Source: Paracamarosporium sp. OC-R06-R3
Taxonomy: Eukaryota; Ascomycota; Dothideomycetes; Pleosporales; Didymosphaeriaceae
Direction: 5' to 3'
Assembly: GCA_019828545.1 (NCBI GenBank)
Contig: JACVRA010000259.1
Location: 62,001-126,000, forward strand
DNA length: 64,000 nucleotides
Shown: positions 36,258 through 46,746 of the stretch, piece by piece
Position numbering within the stretch: position 1 is the first letter of the stretch
Layout of the letters: every line of letters begins with the position of its first letter
Made by a program: the position numbers and the translations under genes
The notes under the pieces: model-generated
What the model was told of the DNA's origin: nothing
The model's database searches: none
Seen by the model: only the letters and a program-made list of their open reading frames with translations

Positions 36258-37694
36258 ATGAGGCACGGCAGGAGAACTGTGCTGACTGCTGGCCTTGTGG
36301 CCCTAGGTATGCAACCATACATTTGCCCTTTTCGACAACATGTAAATGCGCAGGCGTAATTGACCAATAGCAGCGACTCGTGCAGTAGCTCAGGTGGCCA
36401 GCACCTGCCCTTCGACAGACGTCTGCTTCAAGCTCAACATCCCTGAGAGTACTGCGTCGTCCGGCAATGGAGACATCTTCTTCCAAATTTCTGCTCCAGA
36501 TACCTACGAGTATGTTGCCCTCGGTCAGGGCAGCAGCATGTCCGGGGCGAACATCTTTGTCGTGTATACCTCTGGAAACGGAAATGTGACACTGTCGCCA
36601 CGATTAGGAACGGGACACGTCATGCCACAGTTTAATAGTGATGCGCAAGTAACCTTGTTGGAAGGATCCGGAGTTTCGGGTGGTAAGATGGTCGCCAATG
36701 TGCGATGTAAGTATCCCTTGAATACCACTTCACACGTGATCTAACCATCGTGCAGGTTCAAGCTGTAACAGCTGGTCTGGGGGTTCTGCAAGTTTCTCAG
36801 GAAGTAGTGGTACCTGGATCTATGCCATGCATCAATCGGGAGGTTCCAAGGACAGTACGTCGCAGTCTGAGAGGATTGACCAACACGACCAAGAAGCATC
36901 TTTCACGTGGCCCTACGCCAACGCCAAAGGCGGAAACAGCGTCAATCCTCTTGTAAACTCTGGGAGCTCAGCATCTAGTACCGCAAGCGGGACTGTCCCT
37001 ACAAATGATCCATCTAATATCGGCTTCACACCACTTACTCCAGTGAACTCCTTCGGTAACACAAAGAAGATGCTGATCGCCCACGGCGTTCTTGCTGCGC
37101 TTGCCTTTGTCGTATTCTTCCCCGTTGGCGCTATTACTATTCGCCTCGCTTCTTTCACCGGCATTGTCTGGTTTCATGCTGCGTTCCAAGTTTCTGCATA
37201 CCTAGTCTACGTCGCCGCCTTTGGTCTTGGCGTCTATATCGCGAACGATTTTGAACTGGTAAGTATCGATTATACTTTTAAAGTCTGTTGTACTGATACT
37301 GCTGAAGCTCTCCGAGACACACCCCATCATCGGCATCGTCGTCTTCGCTCTACTCTTCTTCCAGCCCATCTTCGGCTTTCTACACCACACCATGTACAAG
37401 AAATACCAGACCCGCACTGCATGGTCGCACCTCCATTTGTGGCTAGGCCGTTCTGCCATCACTCTTGGAATCATTAACGGCGGCTTGGGTCTCCAGCTTG
37501 CGGATAAGATGAACCTAAGCTCTAGGTCGGGCATGATCGCGTATGGGGTGGTTGCTGGTGTCATTTGGCTGGTGTGGGTGGCTTCTATAATCATTGGTGA
37601 GAGAAGACGGAGCAGAGTAGTGGCTAATGCGCCGCCCAAGGATTCGGGGAGTCCGAGGCAAGTGAGCGAGGCGCATCCGGCGAACGGACATTAG
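36258..37694 (+). CDS. Secretory DOMON (CDH-cytochrome-like) and cytochrome b561 membrane protein
   Basis: A 424-aa protein in four exons: 36258-36306, 36371-36706, 36756-37258 and 37308-37694. A signal peptide (RRTVLTAGLVALAA) is followed by a DOMON/CDH-type cytochrome domain (CFKLNIPES, GDIFFQISAPDTYEYVALGQGSSMSGANIFVVY), with cysteines CPSTDVC and CSSCNSW. A Ser-rich linker leads to a cytochrome b561 domain with about five membrane helices; likely haem-ligand His residues include KKMLIAHGV, WFHAAFQ and WSHLHLWLGR. Such proteins pass electrons across the plasma membrane and may serve extracellular reduction (iron or lytic oxidases); the electron partner is not known. The first acceptor has two options 3 nt apart (AATAG or CAG). 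The C-terminus is a basic, probably cytosolic, tail. Confidence 0.88.
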
Positions 37695-38191
37695 CTCCGA
37701 AGTAGGGGATGTTCCAAGAGTAGAGGCTGAATGAAAGAGAGGCACAGAAGAGGTTAGAATATTTTACTTAGACGCATACTGACTCTGTTTTCATATGGTT
37801 TTGAGGCATTCCAACGTCGGTGGGTGTGCTTATGTTAGTAGGTTTGAAATCTCATGATGTATCACAAAGTGAGGCACTTCAGGACATCATGAGGAGTCTG
37901 GTGTGTTCAGACCACCGACAATGAAGTCGTGATTTGATGCCCCGTCAGTGTCATGTGAGGTCAATTCCGCGGTGACTGCCCTACTGGTTTTCTCAATCGG
38001 GTTAGCGTGCGTGCACGAGCCAATCGAGGGGCATTCATCTCCCAGACGATTTTCGGCCAGGCAGGCAATCAACAAACAACACCAGGCACTTTCCACCCAC
38101 ACATAGAGGCCACGCTTTTCGCTGCCGCGACTGAACGCGATTTTATCGTTATCGTGCCACACCACACATTTCCGAGGCTCTGCTGTCCAAC
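37695..38191. other. Intergenic, Bim1 promoter
   Basis: About 500 bp with no supported gene; holds the b561 3' UTR and the EB1 promoter. Confidence 0.45.
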
Positions 38192-39189
38192 ATGGGAGAA
38201 TCAAGGTGCGATCGCCACGATGGGCTCCAATAGCCAACCCTCCGCACTGTCCACGAATTTTGACTGACCTTACTTCTTTCACAGACAAGAACTCGTCGCA
38301 TGGCTGAACAACCTCCTCCAGCTCAACATCACGAAGGTCGAACAATGCGGTACTGGGTACGTTATTATATGGGATCTTTGAGGGATCGTGAGCCCTTGTG
38401 CATGGGCGGTTGGTAGGAGCATATGCTGACGGGTTTACAGGGCAGCGCTATGTCAGGTCTTTGACAGCATATTCTGTGAGTCTCGCTCCGCTCTAGATTT
38501 GCAACGGATCAGCCACTGATGCCAATAGATGACGTGCCGATGGCGAGGGTCAAATTCAACGCCAACACCGAATACGCCTATCTACAAAACTTTAAGATAT
38601 TGCAGAGTGTGTTTCACAAAGCCACATATCGTCATTGGAAGCGCTAATAGCTCGGTCAGACACGTTTGCCAAGCACAATGTCGATAAGCCCATCCCCGTC
38701 CAGCAGCTGGTCAAATGCAAGATGCAGGACAACCTCGAATTCCTCCAGTTTGCCAAGAGATACTGGGACCAGTACTTCCCCGGCCATGAATACGATGCGC
38801 TTGCCCGCCGTAACGGACAAGCCGGACTCGCCACAGGTGCATCTGCACCTCGAGCAGCCCCCGCAGCCGCCCGCAGAGCCCCCGCCGCTAGCAACTCAGC
38901 AGCTCCCCGGACACGAACACCGCTTGGAGGTGGGGGTGCCGCAAGTGCTGCCCTTCGCGAGGAGAATAATGTGCTTAAGGAGACGGTGGCGGGCCTCGAG
39001 CGCGAGCGCGACTTCTACTTCAGCAAGCTGCGCGACATCGAGCTGCTGATCCAGCAGGCAATGGAGGCGGATCCTGAACTGGAAAAAGACGAGGGTTTGC
39101 TCAAGCAGATCCAGAACATCTTGTATTCGACGGAGGAAGGCTTTGAGATTCCCGCTGAGACAGAGGGTGGTGAGGAAGAGACATTCTAG
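38192..39189 (+). CDS. BIM1: EB1-family microtubule plus-end tracking protein
   Basis: A 242-aa EB1/Bim1 orthologue. Five exons: 38192-38205, 38285-38356, 38441-38475, 38529-38606 and 38660-39189. The N-terminal calponin-homology domain (about residues 1-125) has MGESRQELVAWLNNLLQLN, GAALCQVFDSIFYDVPMARVKF, NFKILQ and VDKPIPVQQLVKCKMQDNLEFLQFAKRYWDQYFPG in the family order. A linker rich in Ala/Pro/Arg precedes the EB1 coiled coil (about 165-235, ending in ILYSTEEGFEIP). The C-terminus is EEETF, close to the EEY/F end that binds CAP-Gly domains. The last acceptor is CAG at 38658-38659, giving KILQNTFAKH, which matches EB1 spacing; an earlier TAG would add three residues. It tracks growing microtubule ends and acts in spindle positioning. 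Confidence 0.95.
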
Positions 39190-39573
39190 GTGATGCTTTG
39201 ATTGATGCATTTGAGCGCGGGGCTAAGGCTGGGATACCATTTCCTTAATTTTTGTTTGCGACGAGCCACGAAAACGAGATGCGAGGATGAAGGTCTAAGA
39301 GTCTTGTGCGATATGGGCGGGTCGTGCTGATAGAAGAAGAAGGAGCACATCAGTTATCTACGCAAGCGCTGCATTCTCACACGTCTGTAGGCGTAGGTCC
39401 AGAACACACTGTGAGCGAGGATCCTGAGGGAGAGGAGAATCAGTGCATAATTCACGCCTTTCATCTTTTCACCGAGATCGTTATAACAGTCCACAGTCTC
39501 ACTACATCTGCATGCACAACTTTTATTTCATGTCACTCCTCTCATATTCCTTTCGTCTACCACCCCCACAACT
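39190..39573. other. Convergent 3' region
   Basis: Short gap between converging genes, expected to hold their 3' UTRs. No feature seen. Confidence 0.45.
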
Positions 39574-40034
39574 TTACAACGAGAGACGACGCATTCTCCC
39601 CACCGGCTCCGTCAAGTTCTGCGGATACGGCATCCCTTCTACATTCACCACCCCAATCGTCGCCACCCCCCAAGGCCACGTATTCGTGCAAAGGAAAACC
39701 GGGAATTCAGCCTGTGGCTCCTATCCTCACAATAAGCCTTTCCATCTCCCACTTCTGCTCCTACCCAATCCCCACAAACAATCAAAATCAAAATCAAACG
39801 TACCGATTCAACACAGCACATAAACCCATTCGGGTACGCCTCTGTCGAGCACTCTGTAAGGTTCTGCGCTGGGACCGCGGCGTCGCCGCAGGGTCCTGTC
39901 ACCGCGGTCGAGAGCGATGGGCAGCATGTTGGACTGAAGCCTGTGTCGCAGGTTCCTGGGTCATCTTGGGCGGTGGTCAGGCGGGTGGTGGTTAGGAGGA
40001 TGAGAGGGGTAAGATTGTGGATGTGGAAGCGCAT
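39574..40034 (-). CDS. Hydrophobin-like small secreted cysteine-rich protein
   Basis: A 122-aa protein of two exons, 39804-40034 and 39574-39711, with a 92-nt intron (GTACGT...CACAG). Residues 1-22 are a signal peptide (MRFHIHNLTPLILLTTTRLTTA). The mature part has eight cysteines in the order C-CC-C-C-CC-C, with spacers of 7, 10, 12, 10 and 10 residues. This is the hydrophobin signature, although the spacing does not fit the classical class II consensus well, and the tail after Cys8 is longer (about 37 residues). Two QNLTE segments give N-glycosylation sites. Hydrophobins assemble at air-water interfaces on spores and hyphae. If the intron is not spliced, the protein would be about 131 aa with a different tail and still an eighth Cys. 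It could instead be a hydrophobin-unrelated effector-like protein. Confidence 0.55.
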
Positions 40035-40988
40035 TTTGGGTTTGGAAGGTGGTTGATGAAGGTATTCGGGAGAATAGGGAATGCAGGGTAGGGTGTATGT
40101 GATAGTGGTTTTATGCTGGGTGGGTGGTGGTACGGAGAGAGGGGCTGGGGGTTGTGGGAGGGTGATGCGGGTGATGGGTTGTGTTGGGAAGATAGTGTAC
40201 GGGTGTAGAGAAAATGGTGACAAGGGCGCTTGAAAACATAGAAGGACTGGAGTGCCGTAGTGTGTTGTAGGTGCTCTGCTTGTTGCGTTGGACAACCAGG
40301 ATCCATATCTCTGCGCACACTTCTTCCGGTGATGCGGTGTTATCCAGTGACATGCATTATCTGTGCTCCGATACTATGATACACCCTTCTTGTACCTGCT
40401 CAAAGAGTCATGCAAAGCTATTACCCGCACGTCTCATCCGTTTTCGTAGTCTGCACGTCGGGATCAGTCACATTTTCCCGGGAATTCCTCTTTAGCGAGA
40501 AACGTTTCTTTTTGGGACGACGGAGCTTTGTGACATGGTTTGATCTGAACGATCAATAAAAAAATTACTAAGGGAGTCTTCACGTGGTTTTGCGGCTTAT
40601 GGAGGTTGCTCCAAGCCCAAGACTATTGTGCTCGTTGTGAGCTCCGATGAACGTATACCTGGGGTTTGCAATGTACGGCTTGGATGAGGGCAAAAAACGT
40701 GATGATCATGTCGTTGAAGATGATACAGCTTGTAATACTTCAACTTCCTAACAGTTCACTCGTTGTGTAAAATATTATGAAACAAGCAACTTGTGGTATT
40801 GATGGAGATCATTGCTAGGCCGTTATTAATCCCTGTAAACTATGTGTTTCCTGACTATGTTTGCCAGTCACCGAAATCCAAACCTCATTACAGGCCGTCG
40901 AGCGAACACGCACCGCAAATACCAATGTGAACGAACCGTCCTTTGAGAATCACTCAACTTATTCGCGACAACCGCATCTTGAAGGTGC
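40035..40988. other. Intergenic region
   Basis: About 950 bp; upstream part is the promoter of the hydrophobin-like gene (minus strand). No gene or repeat is supported. Confidence 0.45.
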
Positions 40989-42476
40989 TTAATCCGCCGC
41001 CAACCTCATAGTGCTGAGATTGCCCGCTCGCACCTTCTGAATATGCTCAATCGCCTCGATCAGATGCGGCACAAACTTCTGCGGATTCTCCGTCGCAGGG
41101 AAGTGGCCCAACTCCGGCATCGCCTTGTGCTTCGCGCCCGGGATCTTGTCTGCCGTTTTCTGCGACATCTCGGGTGTGTTCGACCAATCGTACTCGCCGG
41201 TGAGCATGTAGACGGGACAGGCGTTCGTGTCGATGTTTGCGACGCGCGATCGGCCGTCCCAGCCACCGAAGTAGAAGTCTAGATCGCCGTGGAAAATCTA
41301 AAGATGGTGTGTTAGGGAGGATATCGAGAAGTAAGGTAAGCTGATACTCACGCCGTATGCTTGGCTGCTGTATAGGTGCCATATGAGCTGCTTATTCACA
41401 TGTGGTGCTGTTGGCGACATCATCTATACCTCGTTAGCAATGATGAAACAAAGTTATAGAAGTTTACACGTACTCCATATACCCGTTCGGGGTTGAACAG
41501 CGATTGGTTTACATATGGCGATCGATCGTGCCACTCCCGTTCCATGTTGAGATACTCAGAGCTAGACAACGTTAGCAACCGCCCTCCAAGTTCTTCGAAA
41601 GACTACTGACCCTTGCAGTGGAATAGTGCCAATAGCTCCGACTTCCTTGTGCCTAGTCGCAACAGCCAGACACACCTGACCAGCCATACTAGCACCACAG
41701 ATGATGGGTCTTCGCAACCCCAGCGTCTTGACAAAAGCAGCGATGATACCGACATAGCTATCCTCAGTATTTGTATGCTCGCCCGGGTACTGCTGAGAAG
41801 GAAAGCTTCTTCCATGCCCAGGCAGGTCAAAAGCATACATGGTACATCTCGACCGCATCCTGGAGTCATTCATGACTCCGTGATATTGTCGGCTGTCGCT
41901 ACCGGCCGTATGGAGGAACACAATCGCCTGCTTGCCCTCCCCGGAATACTCATAAAAGATTTTGGTTCGGCCCCAGACGGGGGCATCGAGGAACACATAT
42001 TTACCTGTGAGGTAGTCTCTGTCGGGCTCCGGCTGCGAATCCTCCTTCATCGGTCCGCAGTGGGCATCGTGTGCAAGCTCGAGGACTCGTCGCCAGACGT
42101 GGGTCCAGTGCGCGAACTCTGTCTCGTCGCCCTGTACTTCGATGCCTTTTTGCTTGATGTTCATACCATACATGCCCCAGTAGCTTTGGTATGGCGCGAC
42201 GGGCACTTCCTTGAAAAATCCCTCCCAATGCTCCGGGAGCGCGGAAAGCGTGAAGAGTGCATCCTTCGAAGAACCAGCTTTGGCCTTTGCGGAGCCATTG
42301 CTGACTTCGATTAGGATTGTGTTGTCGGAGCCGCTGGATTTGATTCCAAAAGTTGCCGGCTTGTCAATTGCATTCGATGTCGTGAATGCTTTCAGCTGAC
42401 CGTCAGATTGGAGGAGCTGGGAAAACTTGTCGAAGCTCCCTTTAAGAGCGCCTGGAAGATCAGACCAACTAGCCAT
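40989..42476 (-). CDS. Alpha/beta hydrolase with extra N-terminal domain
   Basis: A 444-aa protein of four exons: 41611-42476, 41474-41561, 41352-41423 and 40989-41297. Residues 1-130 form a separate domain (GALKGSFDKFSQLLQSDGQLKAF..., KAGSSKDALFTLSALPEHWEGFF, ...GMYGMNIKQKGIEVQGDE), with the alternating strands and lipid-pocket look of an SCP2-type fold; this is inferred. From about 155 on is an alpha/beta hydrolase: FLHTAGSDSRQY (oxyanion), DLPGHGRS, nucleophile elbow CGASMAGQ with Ser263, Asp379 (TGEYDWS) and His407 (ELGHFPATE). This layout recalls fungal hydrolases of the Akt2-like group. A lyase or esterase role is possible. There is no C-terminal peroxisome signal (ends LAAD). The first intron uses the weaker donor GTCAGT but has a GCTAAC branch site. 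Confidence 0.85.
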
Positions 42477-44946
42477 ATTTCAGGTGCAAATCGACGGTCT
42501 CAGAGTTTGGATTGGTTCGTGCAGAGTGTACGGAGGTATGAACCACGAAGGATGCAACTACTCAACAAAGCCACGCTGGGGGTAAGCAACACCCTACCGG
42601 CGGATGTCCCCTCATATACATGGCTTTCCGTATTCCCAGAGCTATGAGGTCAGGCGGGGTAGACCGGACGGCTTCTGGTGCGGGGTGGATGCACGTGGGT
42701 CCATAGTCTGGTACACGAGGGGATAGCTCCGGTAGCCCTTTGTTAGCATAGTTGACGAATGTGGTGAGAGACGACCCTGATGACCTTTCTAGTATAGGTG
42801 AGACCATGGGGCGCGGTCCGCTGCGGGGACGAAGTTTGGGTGTAAGCTAGTCTTGAAGAGGCAAAGTGGTGGTCCACGATGGCGTACACTTCCGATGCAT
42901 GATACGTCCATCCTTTTCTCCACTATCATGGTATATTACACTACATGATCACCATGCTTTTGCCGTACCCTGGTTAACGATCATGGTTCAAGGGTTTTGA
43001 TTGTGGATACCGGCGGTTGGCATTACAAGACGCATTGTCTAAATGGGACTTTAAAAGGCCACAGTTTGACTATCTCAGCACTGGTTTATAGGCCAGTAGA
43101 AGTTGAGTTCATGAAACCCAACCACTTCAAAGATCAGGAACCTGACTTGGCGTGAGGCATAAAGCACTCGGCACTCGGTTGGTTGAACAAATGTTGTACA
43201 CGGACAAACGGAGGAACATGCACGTGCTCACCCTCGGTATCTCGATTCGCGCAGGATTCGAAAAGGGTTGTATGAGAGGGAACATGTAGAGAGAATAATA
43301 GGGCAGCCATAATTACGAACTAACACAAACCTTTCATAGCCTAAACTTTGACCAAACAGATCAGTACCTCCTCCTAAAGAACAAACAGCTTTGGGTCTCC
43401 TAAGGACCCAACTTACGATTAACCGTTCACGTTAACACAAGGTGGTGGTACTCAGTTTTCTAATATAACGAATCTTACGAAGAGCACATCAGGACTCGTA
43501 AATCTGAACATGTCCCAGAAAAAGGTCAACAAAGAGCAAGCACCGCCTGACTTATCGAAAGGAGGCTTTCCCCCAAAGACAGTGTAGCTACAGGGCTTCT
43601 AATAGGGGAAAAATGACTATGTAATCCCAATATAGAACTGGATCCCTTTTTTTTTTTCTAAACGCTCGTTCTAAAACTTTCTATCTCATCGTACATCCCC
43701 TTTTCCTACCCAACAGACAAGCCCTTCCTAACAGAACCATCTACATCGCAAACCAAGTAATTCTCCTAGTATCGTACCTCTTTGCCTTACATCCCAATCC
43801 AAATCTGAATCTCACAACCTATTACTCTAACTTTGTAACGGTAGGCATACTCGCCGAACACTTTTTCAACACCCCTCAGCCTGCAGAGCGATATCGTTAA
43901 GCAAGAAGACACGGAAGAAGAAAGAGCAACCAAAAGGAGCGTGTAAAACGACAACGTTATTGATCCGAGGTAGATACCGAACACCCCGTATTACATGCAT
44001 GCATACTACACCCACCCAGACAAACCTCGGTACACCCACACAGCGCTATTCCCCCCTCGCAGCATGCACAACTCAGACCAACACACCACACAAACCGCTC
44101 ACACATATACTTTGCAAAAGTTCAATTCACTTCACTTTACTTGATCCATTCATTTCATTTCATTTACTTAATTCCCATCCTACCCAACCCCACAAAGCGG
44201 AGCGCGGAAACCCACACTCTACGCACCCTCCCATATCCACGCACATACCTTCTCATCTCCTCCCTCGGCAACACACCACCTGTATCACCAGCACCAAAAG
44301 GCGCCCATAATCATCATTCCATATAATCATATCTCATATACAGCGAGCGAGGGAACATATGCATGCATGTATGTACCCATGCACGCATTTCAACGAGGGA
44401 CTTCGCAAGAACCAAGGAACGCGCAAGAACGCCTGCAAATGAGCACCACCAGTACCACCAGGACGCGTACCCGTGTCAGAGCAGGTACGGGCCAAAGTGT
44501 AGATTTCTTCTTCTTCAGAGTAAAACACGAGTAGGAAATGTCATCAAGCTCTGTGAGCTTGGATAGGGTAGGATAAAGGAAAGGAAAAGAAGTGAGTACA
44601 TCATTTACAAAAGCGGACTACATTTCGCAAACACCATCACTGTTGATGGTAGATTCGAATGCATGTAGCGAAGTTGGAAAGCACAGGGAAAGTAAAAAAG
44701 TCAAGCCTGGTCTTTCGACGGACGAGGAACAAAGGAAAAATAATGGCAATAAAACAGGACTGAAACGACAAAAGTCAGGCATGGGTATCCAGCGGTAAAC
44801 GTGTATCGTGTATGGTTTGCGTGCTGTTGATCAAAGTGTCCAATGCCTCGTTTCCAGATAACAGACATCAGCCATACCAGCTTGCTCGCCTGCTCGGGAT
44901 AGCATAACACTTTTACGTGATTGCCCTGAGCACGGCATTGACGCCG
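42477..44946. other. Long gene-free region
   Basis: About 2.5 kb. No gene supported. A poly-T run of ten lies at 43649-43658. The part 43960-44330 is C/A-rich with many short repeats (CATTTCATTTCATTTACTT near 44152). 44500-44946 is probably the 3' UTR of the J-domain gene. Confidence 0.45.
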
Positions 44947-46746
44947 CTAGTAAACATACGTGGCATGTCTGCCCAACGTAGGCTTTGAATACTCTCGATC
45001 CCTGTCACGGCCGCTGCTGCTTTGAGGTCCTGCCCACCGAATGTCATCGGGCCCAATCTTTCGCGAGTACGAGACTTTGTCCGGCGAGAAGCTCGTCTGA
45101 CGGCGCGCATTCTCACGTCGCGTAGAATCAGAGCCGATCTCTCCGTAGAGGGGACGGGAACGGCCACGATCCTCATTCATGTTCATGGTTGCGGAGCGTC
45201 CGAGTGGGGGTGGCTGAGCAGATGACTTGTTGGGTGTGGTAGACGTGTATCTGGATGAAGATTCGGCAGGTCTATTAGCGCCCATTGGAGGGCGGCTAAG
45301 TGGCGATGGTGACCGGTGGCGTTGTCGCTCTGGCTCGCGAAGCACAGTACGATGACCGTTGGCCACTCCTACGTCTTCAGGCGCCAAGCTGACGCCTCCG
45401 CCGGGCGTGGGGTAGTAGTACCGCTTGGTGGAGGATGGAGGCGGGATTGATGGGTAGGCCTCTGGGCTGCTAGCACCGGATTCATGTGGAGTGACTGACT
45501 CACGAAGACCCGAGGGGCGAGGCGCAGTCGATGTTTTGCGGCTGGCAGATGATGCCTGTGGCACTGTAGGCATCGTCTCAGAGCGACGGAACATGGGCGT
45601 AGGCGATGTTTCGGTGCGGCGGTGGTCGCGAGATGACTCTGTGTAGGATCGGTGCGGCGTCGTACGCGACACATGGATCTCAGCTGGCGAGGATGAGGAG
45701 TGCTTGAAGGAAGGCATTTTCCTGTCTTCCTCCCAGTCAACTATCTCGGGACCTTTGCGATCTCGTCCTGTTGGTGAGTGTCGGTCCCTCGGGCGTGCGG
45801 ACGACCGACGGACGACCTCTGGCCGTTCTCGTCGAGAGCGGCTGTCGCGACTCTCGTAGTAATCCCTTGCATCTCGCGAAGAGGCGGTTCTGCTTGGAGA
45901 AGGCCTTTCTGCGTCTGCCTTGGAGCTCATACGAATGTAGCGAACAGCATCGTTGGCCTGGTCGCTCAGCTTTTGTTTGCGGTCGTACTTGTCCTCGTAA
46001 GAGCGTCTGTCCTCTGCTTTGCGACGCAGGTCGGCAGCAGCCTTGCGAGCATCGTCTTCCTCGGCGCGTTTCCGAGCATCCTCGCTGCGTCTCTTGTATT
46101 CTGCCTCGTAGCGCGCCTTTTCGTCTCCAGAAGGGTCGCTGTCGCGTTCCCTTTCTGATGCAACGTGCCTACGGTCGCGGTCCCTTTCCTTGTCGCGCGA
46201 CTTCTTGTAGTCGGATCTCGTCCGGTCCGAGGACTCTCTGGACGCTTTCTGCGGGCTCACTTTCTCGCGAGAGCCGCGCGACGAACTTTGTTTCGAGGGG
46301 TAGGCTTCGTATGTGTCGTACTTGCTGCGTGAACGCTCCTCGTAGTAACGGTCGTCGGAGTAGCGCGACGGCTTGTGCTCCTCGTAGCGTGCGGGACCGG
46401 TGGCCTTGAAGCTCGCGCCTGCGGGGGCCTGTGTTCGAACATCATAGCGTGCCGTCCGCACCTCTGGTCCGCTGCCGCTGGCTCCTCTCGCAGCCTTCTC
46501 TTTGCGGAGCTGGTCCAGCTTCACCTCGGCATCGTAGCGGGCGCGCGATTCTTCCTCGCCGATGAGCTCGTAAGCCTGCTGGATCTTGTGGAACTCCTCC
46601 TGTTTCTGCTTCTTCAGTGACTCATCCGTGACCTTGTCCGGGTGGCACTTGAGGACCAGTTTCCGGTAGGTCGACTTGATGGTCGCGGAGTCGACGTCCT
46701 TGGACAAGCCGAGGGCCAGATATGGGTCTGGTGGCAGCGGGTCCAT
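44947..46746 (-). CDS. J-domain (DnaJ/Hsp40) protein with long disordered tail
   Basis: A single-exon, 599-aa protein. The N-terminal J domain covers about residues 7-77 (DPYLALGLSKDVDSATIKSTYRKLVLKCHPDK...), with the HPD tripeptide needed to stimulate Hsp70. The rest is highly charged: Arg/Ser/Asp/Glu-rich repeats (RRSEDARKRAEEDDARKAAADLRRK) and Pro/Ser stretches, ending GPDDIRWAG...GRHATYVY. There is no zinc finger or C-terminal substrate-binding domain, so it is a class III J protein. RS-like composition might mean RNA or nuclear association, which is inference. The region upstream is extremely GC-rich with no gene for 1.7 kb. Confidence 0.88.
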   Translation of the reverse strand: MDPLPPDPYLALGLSKDVDSATIKSTYRKLVLKCHPDKVTDESLKKQKQEEFHKIQQAYELIGEEESRARYDAEVKLDQLRKEKAARGASGSGPEVRTARYDVRTQAPAGASFKATGPARYEEHKPSRYSDDRYYEERSRSKYDTYEAYPSKQSSSRGSREKVSPQKASRESSDRTRSDYKKSRDKERDRDRRHVASERERDSDPSGDEKARYEAEYKRRSEDARKRAEEDDARKAAADLRRKAEDRRSYEDKYDRKQKLSDQANDAVRYIRMSSKADAERPSPSRTASSRDARDYYESRDSRSRRERPEVVRRSSARPRDRHSPTGRDRKGPEIVDWEEDRKMPSFKHSSSSPAEIHVSRTTPHRSYTESSRDHRRTETSPTPMFRRSETMPTVPQASSASRKTSTAPRPSGLRESVTPHESGASSPEAYPSIPPPSSTKRYYYPTPGGGVSLAPEDVGVANGHRTVLREPERQRHRSPSPLSRPPMGANRPAESSSRYTSTTPNKSSAQPPPLGRSATMNMNEDRGRSRPLYGEIGSDSTRRENARRQTSFSPDKVSYSRKIGPDDIRWAGPQSSSGRDRDREYSKPTLGRHATYVY

